From GCA-2401155 sp045047085 (GTDB lineage: Bacteria > Pseudomonadota > Alphaproteobacteria > Rhizobiales > Rhizobiaceae): 64,000 nt of DNA. The DNA lies in contig JASFYT010000020.1 of the NCBI GenBank assembly GCA_045047085.1, positions 1-64,000 of the forward strand, written 5' to 3'. The notes beneath the pieces were generated by a model that worked only from the letters and a program-made list of their open reading frames with translations, was not told where the DNA came from and ran no database searches. Positions 18,510 through 27,684 of this stretch are shown piece after piece (position 1 is the first letter of the stretch; every line of letters starts with the position of its first letter). The translations under genes were made by a program, and so were the position numbers.

Positions 18510-18826
18510 TTGATCGGACCGGCGTGTCGCAAAAACCATCTTTTCATGACCAAATTAGCTGCCAGCGATATCAACGCTTTAGATGTCGCAAATATTAGAT
18601 GCAAAAGGAGCAGTTTGTCCACACAGGGCATAAAGCGGTTATTCTCTAACATGGTCTAAGGCCAAGCATTTGATTGTATTGAAACATGGAGACATCAGCT
18701 ACCATTTGAGTTTGCTACATCATAACCCTGTGGACATGGAATGGTAAAAGGTGTCCCATGTCCGATTCCTTTGTGGGACACATGTTGAACTAATATATTA
18801 TTTTCAAATGTTAAAAAACCTTCATT
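18510..18826. other. Gene-free stretch after the tRNA-Ser island remnant
   Basis: 317 bases with no convincing coding frame. I looked for a copy of the tRNA-Ser 3' end (the distal attachment site) and do not see one, so the right boundary of this island is lost or lies within decayed sequence. Confidence 0.5.
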
Positions 18827-18900
18827 TGGAGCGGGTAGAGGGAATCGAACCCTCGTATTCAGCTTGGAAGGCTGCTGCACTACCATTGTGCTATACCCGC
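18827..18900 (-). tRNA. tRNA-Gly (UCC)
   Basis: 74 bases with encoded CCA on the minus strand. Acceptor GCGGGTA / TACCCGC, anticodon loop CTTCCAA with anticodon TCC, T arm GGTTCGATTCC. Confidence 0.96.
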
Positions 18901-18961
18901 TTCTGGCCAAATTCTCAGCGCTTAAACCAGTTTCTACCTGCGCCAGTTTCCTGGCAAATGA

Positions 18962-19046
18962 TGGTGGAGGAGGCTGGATTCGAACCAGCGTACGCTAAGC
19001 GAACGGATTTACAGTCCGTCTCCTTTAACCACTCGGACACTCCTCC
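18962..19046 (-). tRNA. tRNA-Tyr (GUA)
   Basis: 85 bases with encoded CCA on the minus strand. Acceptor GGAGGAG / CTCCTCC, anticodon loop CTGTAAA with anticodon GTA, long variable arm, T arm GGTTCGAATCC. It lies 61 bases from tRNA-Gly and is probably co-transcribed with it. Confidence 0.96.
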
Positions 19047-19277
19047 ATCCAGGTAGAACCAAATTTGTTAAACAAACTTCGCGCTAAGACACGCAGAAAA
19101 CTTCACAATTTACTGCGGTGGTCGGCGACTAGATACCACATGAGGCGTATGGTGCAAGTGCTTTCTCACCCAATTGTTAATGCAATACATCTGTCTGGTT
19201 AAGAGTGTTGTCTTCGTGCCTTCATCTGACTAAATTTTAATGCATATTACACGACGCAAATTCATGAGGTGCTCGCT

Positions 19278-20330
19278 TTGATAGTAATAGTTGGTGGTGG
19301 AATTGTGGGGCTCTCTCTCGGGTTTCGGCTATTATCCCTGGGTGCGGAAATTACTGTGCTTGAAGAGAATTGTATTGGCGGTGGAGCCAGTTGGGCGGCC
19401 GCTGGATATCTTGAACCAACGTTGGCAGAAACGCCAGCTGCCAAATTGGAGTGGCTATCGCTTGATATGTGGCCGGGCTTTGTCGATGAAATTGTGAAAA
19501 TGTCCGGACAGGACGTGGATTACCAAACTCGTGGCCAACTGAAAATTGCCTATAAGGAAAATGAGGCGGCGATAATGGGTGAACTGACGGAGCGAAAAAG
19601 GCTCGGCTGGCAGTTTGAGGTCTTTTCCGGTGAAAAATTGCGCGAACTTGAACCATCTTTGTCGAAGGAAATCGTCTCCGCCATCCATCTGCCGCAAGTT
19701 AGCTGGGTGGACGGCCGAAAACTATGCGGGGCACTGGCCATTGCAATCAAAAACCTCGGGGGCGTGATCAAAGAAAACACCTGTGTGAAGCGCGTGATCA
19801 TTGAAAAAGACAGGGCTGTTGGTGTGGAAACCTTAGATGGAAAGGTTTATGCCGATAATTTTGTTTTAGCCTCAGGCTGTCAAACTGATGGAATTGGCGG
19901 CCTTCCAGTTGATCTACCAAAATCCTATGGTCAAAAGGGCATTATTTTGACCCTGCAAGCTCCGAAAAGTTCACGGATATTACACCATTTGATCAAACGC
20001 CCGGATGGCGTTATTTGTCCACGAAATGATGGACGAATTCTGATCGGAGTTACGAGGCAGGACGATAATTTGTCCCCTGATGCGGAGCCTGATCTTGTGG
20101 CAAAACTGTTGCAAAGCGGCATTCGCGCCATGCCACAACTTGCTGATTTGCCGTTGATCGAAACAATTGTGGGCTTCCGGCCTTTTGTGCGTGAGACAAA
20201 TGTTTCTGTCATTGGCGAAAGTGCCTCTACCCAAAACTTTTATTACTCACTGGGTCACGGGTCAGATGGTTATCTCCGTGCGCCTTATTTATCCAGCAAG
20301 CTTGCTGAGCAGATATTGGACAAAGCGTGA
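19278..20330 (+). CDS. FAD-dependent amine/glycine oxidase, ThiO-like
   Basis: About 350 residues. A DAO-superfamily flavoenzyme: dinucleotide-binding motif IVGGGIVGLSLGFRLL at the very N-terminus, the GGGASWAAAGYLEP segment of glycine-oxidase-like proteins, and a C-terminal FRPFVRETNVSVIGE and YYSLGHGSDGYLRAP with the FAD-binding GH-G pattern. The best parallel is ThiO (glycine oxidase, thiazole branch of thiamine synthesis), but no thi genes lie nearby, so another D-amino acid or amine is possible. The start is TTG at 19278 with GAGG upstream, or GTG at 19269. It overlaps the next gene by one base (TGATG). Confidence 0.8.
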   Translation: MIVIVGGGIVGLSLGFRLLSLGAEITVLEENCIGGGASWAAAGYLEPTLAETPAAKLEWLSLDMWPGFVDEIVKMSGQDVDYQTRGQLKIAYKENEAAIMGELTERKRLGWQFEVFSGEKLRELEPSLSKEIVSAIHLPQVSWVDGRKLCGALAIAIKNLGGVIKENTCVKRVIIEKDRAVGVETLDGKVYADNFVLASGCQTDGIGGLPVDLPKSYGQKGIILTLQAPKSSRILHHLIKRPDGVICPRNDGRILIGVTRQDDNLSPDAEPDLVAKLLQSGIRAMPQLADLPLIETIVGFRPFVRETNVSVIGESASTQNFYYSLGHGSDGYLRAPYLSSKLAEQILDKA

Positions 20331-20782
20331 TGGTGGCACATGATCAAATTATCAAGTTTGTGGCAGCATGCGCTGAGGATAGTGATGAACTGGCAGATTT
20401 GCGCGTAGAAGTAATGCGACCCAGTCTCGAAGCTGTGGGTCGTTTTGACGAGGTGCGGGCTCGCCAGCGGTTTTTGAGTTCATTTACGCCTAATGACACT
20501 CAAAAAATCCAACGGAATGGCAATCTGATTGGCTTTTACACGGTCAAAGAATTTGGTGACCATCTCTATCTTGATAATCTCTACCTGAAAACCACAGAGC
20601 AAGGGCAGGGCGTCGGTTCTAGAGTTCTAAATCATGTCAAGGAGCGAGCCGCTCATCAAGCCCTGCCAATACGATTGACGGCTTTAGTTGGTAGTGACGC
20701 AAATGCTTTTTACCGTGGTCACGGGTTTAAGCTAATTTGGGTTAGTGAATTCGATAATCATTACGAGTTCATGGTTAAATAG
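20330..20782 (+). CDS. GNAT family N-acetyltransferase
   Basis: 150 residues. The acetyl-CoA-binding motif A is visible as LYLKTTEQGQGVGSRVLNHVK (Q/R-x-x-G-x-G/A pattern), followed by a C-terminal ALVGSDANAFYRGHGFKLI that matches motif B. The protein is translationally coupled to the ThiO-like oxidase through a TGATG overlap, so the two may act on the same amine or amino acid, but the substrate is unknown. It may begin at the GTG two codons earlier. Confidence 0.85.
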   Translation: MVAHDQIIKFVAACAEDSDELADLRVEVMRPSLEAVGRFDEVRARQRFLSSFTPNDTQKIQRNGNLIGFYTVKEFGDHLYLDNLYLKTTEQGQGVGSRVLNHVKERAAHQALPIRLTALVGSDANAFYRGHGFKLIWVSEFDNHYEFMVK

Positions 20783-21057
20783 TCTGATATGAGCGCTCTT
20801 TTGCTTGATGGATAGTGTCGCAATTTCCGTAAGGTAGACAACTTAAATGGCTGTTGCTTCGGGCGTATTAAAAGTGAAATTGTCAAGGCTGGTCTGCTGT
20901 ATCTCAAATTCCAAATATTCATCATAATTAATGCAATCAGAAAATTTCAAATAAATTTCGTATTGTTCTAATTTTAGTAATTTTTGTAAGTGGATTTTCA
21001 TTTCCATTGGTTACACGTCTTGTTTTGTAGATATGGCATCGGAATGGGGGAATCATC

Positions 21058-22272
21058 TTGGATAATTCAGCAAATGTTGAATGCTCTGTTTTACCTTCAG
21101 GAATAACCATTGAGATTTTAGAGAATTTCGAAACTCTTCAGGCCTATCGGGATGAGTGGCTCGACCTTGAGTCACGTTCACAGGATTCATTTACCTACTT
21201 TCAGACCTATGATTGGTGTGAGCAATGGTGTCGCTTTTACATTTCAGACAACAATGATCTGAAGCAGAAAAGTCTCTTTATTGTCGCTGTCAAAAATGGC
21301 GACAAACTAGCCTCGATCTGGCCACTCGTTATTGAGCGACGTTCTCGCATCGTGAAGGTGTTGCGTTTTCTGGGCGAGCCGTTAATTCAGTATGGTAATA
21401 TTCTGGTTGATCAGAATTTATTATCTGTTTCAGCCTTGGATTTATGTTGGCAGAAAATCAAATGCCAGGCAAAGTGCGATGCAATTGTGCTCGATCGTTT
21501 TGTTTCCGACACCCCTCTCAGCAGGCTCTTTGGTGAAAACGACCGCTTTAACAGTGAGGACGTTGAAACGTCTCTCATCGATGTTCTTAAATACCCGGAT
21601 GCAGAAAGCTTTGTTGCTTCTCAGTCTCGCTCATCCCGCAAAAGCAGAAACAGAAAGCGCAGAAAACTTGAAGCTCTGGGTGAAACCAAATTTGAAGTCA
21701 TTAAAGGGAAAAGCCCAGGTTTTACGGATTTGATAAATTTAGCCATGCAAATGAAAATTGGATGGCTTGTAAACAGTGGACGTTCCACCGCATCCATGCG
21801 TGATATCAGAACCCTGCAATTGCTAACCGCGTTACAATCAGGCAGTGCCCATGCGAGCGGCGTTGTAGCGATGAGTTATTCAGTCGATGGCAAACCAGTG
21901 GCCATAGAAATCGGATTTTGTCACAAATTGCACTATTACAGCTTTATTGGAGCTTTTGATTGGGAAATGCGCTCTTATTCACCGGGCAAACTACAACTTG
22001 AACAAGCTGTATTGTGGGCCATTGAAAATGGATTTGAAACCTATGATTTTTTGGGAAACCCATCCGAATACAAAGATACTTGGACCAACCATCACATGCC
22101 TATTTTTGGCCATGCAACCGGTAAAACCGCACTCGGCTTTATCTATGCCAATTACTGGAAACCGCAAATAAGACCCGCTATCAAAAACATGTTTTCCAGG
22201 ATGCCTGTGCCTATACGGCAGAAAATTGTGGGCATCTCTCAATTTGTCACCAACAGATCAACGGCCCCTTAA
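21058..22272 (+). CDS. BioF2-like/FemAB-related acyltransferase
   Basis: 404 residues with a TTG start behind GGGGG. A GNAT-fold protein of the BioF2-like (CelD-related) acyltransferase type: a first half with FTYFQTYDWCEQWCRFY and IWPLVIERRSRIVKVLRFLGEP, a central SSRKSRNRKRRKLEALGE linker, and a second half with HYYSFIGAFDWEMRSYSPGK and a terminal ETYDFLGNPSEYKDTWTNH. These proteins are often found with exopolysaccharide or PEP-CTERM systems. It is convergent with a VPxPA-CTERM gene 37 bases away, which may be functional or coincidental. Substrate unknown. Confidence 0.75.
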   Translation: MDNSANVECSVLPSGITIEILENFETLQAYRDEWLDLESRSQDSFTYFQTYDWCEQWCRFYISDNNDLKQKSLFIVAVKNGDKLASIWPLVIERRSRIVKVLRFLGEPLIQYGNILVDQNLLSVSALDLCWQKIKCQAKCDAIVLDRFVSDTPLSRLFGENDRFNSEDVETSLIDVLKYPDAESFVASQSRSSRKSRNRKRRKLEALGETKFEVIKGKSPGFTDLINLAMQMKIGWLVNSGRSTASMRDIRTLQLLTALQSGSAHASGVVAMSYSVDGKPVAIEIGFCHKLHYYSFIGAFDWEMRSYSPGKLQLEQAVLWAIENGFETYDFLGNPSEYKDTWTNHHMPIFGHATGKTALGFIYANYWKPQIRPAIKNMFSRMPVPIRQKIVGISQFVTNRSTAP

Positions 22273-22279
22273 GGGGCCG
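22262..22279. terminator. Bidirectional terminator between convergent genes
   Basis: Perfect 18-base palindrome CGGCCCC TTAA GGGGCCG. The stop codon of the left gene is in the loop, and the convergent VPxPA-CTERM gene ends just beyond. Confidence 0.75.
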
Positions 22280-22309
22280 CTTTAAACTCAGTTCGAATTT
22301 TATGAACTT

Positions 22310-23146
22310 TCACGCCTGCTGATGTTTTCTGCGCCAACCCACGAAGCCCATCAGAGCAAGGCCTGTGCCCAATAACGGTAGGGCTGCGGGGACTGGTACA
22401 GTGGAAGTTTCCAGCTCAAAATCGTAGGCAGCCCTGATGTTTCCACTTGCGAACAGGATGTTGTCAAAATAGGCTTCCTGTCCTTGATTATAAGAACCAA
22501 CACCAACAGAAATACCGATGATATTGGCATCTAGAAAATCAGTGCCAAATTGAGCAAACCAATCCATCATTGTCTGTCCGGGCCCGCCAGCCTGATTGGC
22601 TTGGCCATAAATTCCAGTAGACCAGAATTTACCGCTGGTGCCGGTTATATTTTCGGTTGCCCATTCATCGGTAGTTACCGGTGCGCCGCCATCGTTTATA
22701 TATGGTTCATATACGAAGGCTCCGAAGCTATCCGAAGCTGTTGTGTTGAAATCTTGAACAAGCAGTTTAATCGCTGCTGCTGCATGTATATTGCCACCCG
22801 GTACGAGCGCCTTGTAAAAATCATATGCTAATGTACCACTAGCGAGGAAATCCTCCATAGTGCCAAAATTATCATACACAGTTACCTGAGCTTTATCGTT
22901 ATTTGCCATCCCTGTGGTTAGTTTCGCGGCACTGTTTCCCAGGGGTGCATTGTTCTCTAAATTGCCACCCGCGCCTGTTAGATCGACAACGCCGGTCGTT
23001 CCATTGTCCCTTGTATCATCTTCGAACCATACTCCCGGTGCCGTAAAATTTGGCTCAAATGATGAAACCATCGTGGCATTTGCACCACAAACCAATAGCG
23101 TATTAACAAATAATGCAGCTGAAACGCTCACTAAACTATTTTTCAT
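22310..23146 (-). CDS. VPxPA-CTERM sorting-domain protein
   Basis: 278 residues. N-terminal signal peptide (MKNSLVSVSAALFVNTLLVC, ending about ANAT) and C-terminal VPVPAALPLLGTGLALMGF followed by VGWRRKH. The body is rich in Gly, Asn and Asp, with an extracellular look and repeated FDNILFASGNIRAAYDFE-type strands; no enzyme motif is seen. The tail is almost the same as in the protein at 129-923 while the bodies are unrelated, the classic pattern of shared sorting signals. A candidate exosortase is not in the window. Confidence 0.85.
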   Translation of the reverse strand: MKNSLVSVSAALFVNTLLVCGANATMVSSFEPNFTAPGVWFEDDTRDNGTTGVVDLTGAGGNLENNAPLGNSAAKLTTGMANNDKAQVTVYDNFGTMEDFLASGTLAYDFYKALVPGGNIHAAAAIKLLVQDFNTTASDSFGAFVYEPYINDGGAPVTTDEWATENITGTSGKFWSTGIYGQANQAGGPGQTMMDWFAQFGTDFLDANIIGISVGVGSYNQGQEAYFDNILFASGNIRAAYDFELETSTVPVPAALPLLGTGLALMGFVGWRRKHQQA

Positions 23147-23435
23147 TTTCCCAACCTTTCAAATTGCCCCCTAAAAAATACCGCGTCGCTTTTATAAGTG
23201 AATTATATTTGATTAACAAGTGTAAGTAATGTTCTATTCGGGGTAAAGCACAAGATTTTTTCAATAACGAAAGTACAATTTTTCAAAACGTTGAGTTCTT
23301 CTTCGGACTTGATCGAATAGATATCAATTAGTGCCATTTTTTTTCGAAGTATTTGCCGAGCAGGCATTCGGCCAAACCTGACTGCGCACTCGAATACGCC
23401 TTGCCACTAACACGGTGCGGCTCTATAGAACCCCA

Positions 23436-24248
23436 ATGAATAATTATCAAAACCCAAAAAACCATAGAAACAACACACGCAACAAACCTCGCAGTTCAGG
23501 CCCTACCGGCGGAAAGCGGCATGGGCGTTCTGGTGATGTTTATTTGTATGGTCTTCATGCAGTGCGCCATGCTGTGGAAAACCCGGATCGCATCATCAAG
23601 CGTTTGCATGTGAATAAGAACGGACTTGAGCGTTTAGCTTTGAGTGAACCCCAGTTGAAAGGGATTGAAGTTCGCGAGCGCGAATCCCGTGAGCTGGATG
23701 CACTTGTTGGTCGTGACGCGGTGCATCAGGGCGCTGTACTGGAAGTTCAGCCACTTTCGCCCAAAGACCTTGGTGATTTGAAAGAATGCAATATGGTGTT
23801 GCTCCTGGATCAAATCACTGATCCGCATAATGTGGGTGCTATTTTGCGTTCTGCCGTTGCTATGGGAGCAGGGGCGGTTATTTCCACCCATCGCCACAGT
23901 GCGAAAGAAAGCGGCGTGTTGGCAAAATCTGCCTCTGGCGCGCTTGATATGATTGATATGATCGAAGTGAAAAACCTCGCTCATGCCATGGAAGAGTTGC
24001 ACTTTCTGGATTTTCAGACCATTGGCCTCGATAGTGAAGGGCCGGAAGATTTGGAAAATACCATGTCAGGCAATAAGATTGCGCTGGTAATGGGAGCAGA
24101 AGGCAAGGGACTTCGCCAAAAGACGAGGGAATCGTGCCGAAATCTTGCCCGCATTGATATGCCTGGCAAGATTAAGTCACTGAATGTATCCAATGCAACA
24201 GCCCTGTCACTCTATATCGCGCAGAGCCATTTAAAGAACACTGGCTAG
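23436..24248 (+). CDS. rlmB: 23S rRNA (guanosine-2'-O-)-methyltransferase RlmB
   Basis: About 270 residues. SpoU-family enzyme that 2'-O-methylates G2251 in the peptidyl-transferase centre of 23S rRNA. After a basic N-terminal tail comes a substrate-binding domain starting VYLYGLHAVRHAVENP, then motif 1 DPHNVGAILRSAVAMGAG, motif 2 LVMGAEGKGLR and motif 3 IKSLNVSNATALSLYIAQ, with the SAM-binding knot. The ATG at 23436 is preferred; 23415 adds seven residues. In Rhizobiales rlmB lies beside tRNA-Tyr/tRNA-Gly, here separated by four extra genes. The related tRNA enzyme trmJ is at 4439-5218. Confidence 0.9.
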   Translation: MNNYQNPKNHRNNTRNKPRSSGPTGGKRHGRSGDVYLYGLHAVRHAVENPDRIIKRLHVNKNGLERLALSEPQLKGIEVRERESRELDALVGRDAVHQGAVLEVQPLSPKDLGDLKECNMVLLLDQITDPHNVGAILRSAVAMGAGAVISTHRHSAKESGVLAKSASGALDMIDMIEVKNLAHAMEELHFLDFQTIGLDSEGPEDLENTMSGNKIALVMGAEGKGLRQKTRESCRNLARIDMPGKIKSLNVSNATALSLYIAQSHLKNTG

Positions 24249-24260
24249 TAAAGACGATGG

Positions 24261-24941
24261 CTAGTTGATGCCGTTGGGATAGGTAATGACCTTGGGCGGG
24301 CCAATTTTATCGATGTCGGCATTGGCGCCTTTTCCCAGACGAATTATTCTGGGACCTGAATTGTCGTCATAAGCGCGCAGACCACATTGAAAATTCAACG
24401 GGCATTTTTCATCGATACTGATGCCGTTTATAGTTGGGCTCGGGTTATACTGATTATCATATGAGCGACCGTAATTTGAAATCACCCGAACGCCGTTTTG
24501 GTTGGTGATAACCAATCCGACAGGACCATAGTTATGGGTCCGTACTCGATAATTCCGATGCCCAAGACTAACTCCGGATGAACGTACGTCCTTGAGTGAG
24601 CGATTGATAAAAAGACGGCCTGCATAATTGCTGCGATGATAATCTTTGTATTGGTGCCGGTGGTTGCGATATTTCGTATGCTTATAACGTCGCTGATGTC
24701 CACGGCGTTTGTGTTGTCCGTAGTGTCGTCCAGCTTTGCGCCGGGAAACATGTCGGGAACGAGTATAGCTGGAGCTAATCGATAAATTGCCGCCGACTTT
24801 ACGCAAAGATTCGCTGGAGGCATTAGCCTCAGGCATGGAAACACCACCAAATCCTGCTACCAACGTTAGTGCGATAGCAAAACCGGCCAAACGGGACGAA
24901 GAGCGGAGAAGGTGAGATAATGGAAAATCAACGCTATACAT
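24261..24941 (-). CDS. Secreted His/Arg/Tyr-rich protein
   Basis: 226 residues. A signal peptide is plausible over residues 1-42 (ALTLVAGFGGVSMPEANAS). Residues about 65-105 are extremely rich in His, Arg, Lys and Tyr, with RRYKH and NHRHQY patterns, followed by a C-terminal domain with conserved PTINGISIDEKCPLNF and CGLRAYDD, two Cys that could form a disulphide. The start at 24941 is set by AAGG upstream and the signal peptide. The His-rich tract could bind metal or nucleic acid, but the function is not known. It is convergent with rlmB. Confidence 0.6.
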   Translation of the reverse strand: MYSVDFPLSHLLRSSSRLAGFAIALTLVAGFGGVSMPEANASSESLRKVGGNLSISSSYTRSRHVSRRKAGRHYGQHKRRGHQRRYKHTKYRNHRHQYKDYHRSNYAGRLFINRSLKDVRSSGVSLGHRNYRVRTHNYGPVGLVITNQNGVRVISNYGRSYDNQYNPSPTINGISIDEKCPLNFQCGLRAYDDNSGPRIIRLGKGANADIDKIGPPKVITYPNGIN

Positions 24942-25203
24942 AGGATATCCTTTTTTGAGACACATCAGAAGGTCTTGCCTACCCCAAAGCAAAAACCACG
25001 CCAAAAAAGAAAAATTGATATACCCAACCCCAACAACCGAGCGATATAGTTAATATGAAATCATTAATTCGACGATAGAAACTGTGAAAACCCAATTATT
25101 CTGCCAATCCATCAGCTATTTTGGATGGTATTTCAAACAAAATCACCAAACAGCAAAACAAGGTATGGACAGGGGCGAAAAATATGCTATTCCCTCCCAA
25201 AGT

Positions 25204-25279
25204 GCCCCTATAGCTCAGCTGGTAGAGCAATTGATTTGTAATCAATAGGTCCGCGGTTCGAGTCCGTGTGGGGGCACCA
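25204..25279 (+). tRNA. tRNA-Thr (UGU)
   Basis: 76 bases including CCA. Acceptor GCCCCTA / TGGGGGC (with G-T), anticodon loop TTTGTAA with anticodon TGT, T arm GGTTCGAGTCC. Its 3' end is the left attachment site of the island at 25.3-36.8 kb. Confidence 0.96.
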
Positions 25280-25390
25280 TTTTCTTATCCAAAATAGTCC
25301 AATGACATCCGGTAACCCTTAGTGTATAAGGGCTGCACTGGAATTGTTGTCCTGTGCCATCCAGCCAAGTTTGGCTAAATCCCGAGAGAA

Positions 25391-25410
25391 TTGGGGGTAT
25401 ATTGGGGGTA
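25391..25410 (+). repeat. Left-end direct repeats TTGGGGGTA
   Basis: TTGGGGGTA occurs at 25391-25399 and 25402-25410, 11 bases apart, just before the integrase gene. A similar pair lies near the right end (36747-36767). They look like integrase or excisionase arm sites. Confidence 0.6.
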
Positions 25411-25441
25411 TGGGCGTTTTTAGGGAATGATGGTACCCCCA

Positions 25442-26629
25442 ATGGCGCTAACTGATTTGAAGGTAAAGAACCTCAAACCCAAAGAGAAACCCTACAAAGT
25501 AGGCGATTTTGATGGTCTGTTTGTATCGGTGCAGCCAAATGGGTCCAAGTTATTTCGTTTCAAATATCGACTGAATGGCAAAGAGGGCTTGTTGTCTTTT
25601 GGTAAATATCCTGCCGTGTCGTTGCTCAAGGCGCGACAAAAGAGGGATGAGGCCAGAGTACTGGTTGCTGCTGGAATAAACCCCAGCGAAGCGAAAAAGG
25701 AAAAGGCTGCCTTAACTCAAGAAGAGAATGACAATACGTTTGAAAAAATTGCGACGCATTATCTTGCGAAAATTACGATTGAGGGTCGTGCGTCTGCAAC
25801 GCTCAAAAAAGTATCCTCGTTCATTGCAATGGCGAACAAGGGTTTTGGACGGAAGCCAATGCGGGATATTTCTTCTGCGGTGGTTCTTAGAACACTCAAA
25901 AAGGTCGAGGCCAGAGAACTGTATGAAACAGCCCATAGGCTAAGGTCAACGATTGGTGCGGTGTTTCGGTATGCAATTGCGAATGGTTTGGCGGAGAACG
26001 ACCCAACTTTTGCATTGCGCGATGCGCTGATACGACAAAAAACAAAGTCCCGTGCGGCTATCACAGATAAAACGGTGCTGGGTGGTTTGATGCGAGCGAT
26101 TTCTGGTTACGAAGGCCAGAACACTACACGGCTGGGGTTGGAGTTGTTGGCGATATTCGCTACCCGCCCCGGCGAATTACGTATGGCCAAATGGGAAGAA
26201 TTTGATTTTGATGCCAAGGTTTGGATGATACCCGCCGAACGGATGAAAATGCGTGTTGCCCATACCGTGCCACTGCCTGAACGAGCGTTGTGTTTGTTGG
26301 CAGAGTTGCAAAAGGAAACCGGATGGGGCGAATTGTTGTTTCCTTCAATTAGATCGTCCAAACGTCCGATTAGCGAAAACACTCTGAATGCAGCATTGCG
26401 CCGAATGGGGTATACTGGTGAAGAAATGACCTCTCACGGGTTTCGCGCGACGTTTTCGACATTGGCTAACGAAAGCGGCCTTTGGCACCCTGACGCGATT
26501 GAACGCGCGTTGGCGCATGTGGAAAGAAACGAGGTTCGGCGAGCTTATTCGCGCGGGGCGTTTTGGGAGGAACGTGTAAAGATGGCTGACTGGTGGGCTG
26601 GATATTTGGAAGAATTGCGGGCAGGATAG
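25442..26629 (+). CDS. P4-type tyrosine integrase
   Basis: 395 residues. Island integrase with the N-terminal DUF4102 arm-binding domain (MALTDLKVKNLKP...) and a C-terminal catalytic domain: Arg in ATRPGELRMAKWEEF, His/Arg in HGFRATFSTLA, a second His in LAHVERN and the nucleophile Tyr in RRAYSRG. All four key residues are present, so it is likely active. It lies 160 bases after tRNA-Thr and points inward, as in P4-family islands. In-frame ATGs at 25427 and 25430 are alternatives; the family start MALTDLK favours 25442. Confidence 0.92.
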   Translation: MALTDLKVKNLKPKEKPYKVGDFDGLFVSVQPNGSKLFRFKYRLNGKEGLLSFGKYPAVSLLKARQKRDEARVLVAAGINPSEAKKEKAALTQEENDNTFEKIATHYLAKITIEGRASATLKKVSSFIAMANKGFGRKPMRDISSAVVLRTLKKVEARELYETAHRLRSTIGAVFRYAIANGLAENDPTFALRDALIRQKTKSRAAITDKTVLGGLMRAISGYEGQNTTRLGLELLAIFATRPGELRMAKWEEFDFDAKVWMIPAERMKMRVAHTVPLPERALCLLAELQKETGWGELLFPSIRSSKRPISENTLNAALRRMGYTGEEMTSHGFRATFSTLANESGLWHPDAIERALAHVERNEVRRAYSRGAFWEERVKMADWWAGYLEELRAG

Positions 26630-26658
26630 TGGTTTAGTATCCAAATTGGCCCAATACA

Positions 26659-27582
26659 ATGTCCGAAGAAGACGATCTAACTAAAGCCGAACTAATTGAT
26701 AAAATTATTATTGCCCAGTTGGGGGAACTTCATACTTGGAAAAAACCAAAAATTGAGGAAACAGTCGGCCCTTATAAACCCTCCATCTTTGATGAATTCT
26801 CGAACAGAATTTCGTCCATCAAGGGGCAGTTGAAAATGCGCTTGCGGAAACTGTTACCTGACGAATTGGAATTTTGGTTTAATTCGGAAGGGGCACTTAA
26901 CGACGGTATTTCTATGGAAACAGAGGATGAGACCAATCTGTTTTTTGCGGATGAAATACTGCAGTTGAAGGGTGATATTCCAATTTGGCTAGCTGGCGGT
27001 TTTGGGAATCGCGACTATTATGCTGATTTTCAATATTGGGGACAAATGTCGAAATACACGTTACATGAGGCGTTGCTCCTATCGGTCGGCATTGAGCCGA
27101 AGCATATTTTGGAAAAACTATTAGATAAAATGGCCAATTCCGATGATCTAGATCGGTTCCATCCGGCGTATAAATATTTAGTTTTGAGAAGAAAACAATT
27201 TCACCGGAAATTCCCAGCAGGCTATGATGGCTGGTCCAATATCCCCCAAAGGTCCCTTAAGGCGTGGATTGATGCCGTCGAGTTGGATGTTCATGATAAA
27301 TTCTATGCAGAATTGGAAAAGTTCCACCCAAAGCAGAAAGAAAAAACTGCGGGGAAACCTTCGACAGAATTATCCAATCAAGAACGTCAAACACTATTAA
27401 AAATGATCGCAGCGATGGCCTGCGAGCAATATGGATTTGATCCTAGTGCTGAGAGGAGTAGTTCCACATCGGCGATACGTGATGACATTGGGGTGGTTGG
27501 ACTGAGTATGGATAGCAAGACGATACTCAAATGGCTAAAAGAGGCCGTTCGTTTAGTGCCCAAAGAATACTGGGGTAAGTGA
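26659..27582 (+). CDS. Conserved island protein of unknown function
   Basis: 307 residues, soluble, no signal peptide. I do not recognise a named family, but the layout YWGQMSKYTLHEALLLSVGIEP in the middle and a C-terminal RQTLLKMIAAMACEQYGFDP / SKTILKWLKEAVRLVP segment recalls conserved proteins seen in P4-type islands; the last ~60 residues look like a small helical module. It lies 29 bases after the integrase and before an AlpA-like gene. It may help island maintenance or defence; nothing more can be said. Confidence 0.55.
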   Translation: MSEEDDLTKAELIDKIIIAQLGELHTWKKPKIEETVGPYKPSIFDEFSNRISSIKGQLKMRLRKLLPDELEFWFNSEGALNDGISMETEDETNLFFADEILQLKGDIPIWLAGGFGNRDYYADFQYWGQMSKYTLHEALLLSVGIEPKHILEKLLDKMANSDDLDRFHPAYKYLVLRRKQFHRKFPAGYDGWSNIPQRSLKAWIDAVELDVHDKFYAELEKFHPKQKEKTAGKPSTELSNQERQTLLKMIAAMACEQYGFDPSAERSSSTSAIRDDIGVVGLSMDSKTILKWLKEAVRLVPKEYWGK

Positions 27583-27684
27583 GGACGTTAAGCGGAATCC
27601 TTAACGGAAAGCCATGGTTCCACCTAAAATAGAGCTGGTCCAACTAGCTTTGCTTCGAACGTAATCATTCGAGGTTGAAACAAT

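Noticed and set aside
18510..18826. Copy of the tRNA-Ser 3' end as a distal attachment site
   Set aside because: No match to GGTTCGAATCCCACC was found; the tRNA-Gly gene beyond is a normal, unrelated tRNA.
19140..19270. Thiamine (TPP) riboswitch before the ThiO-like gene
   Set aside because: No TPP-type conserved core (CUGAGA) was found, and no thiamine genes lie nearby.
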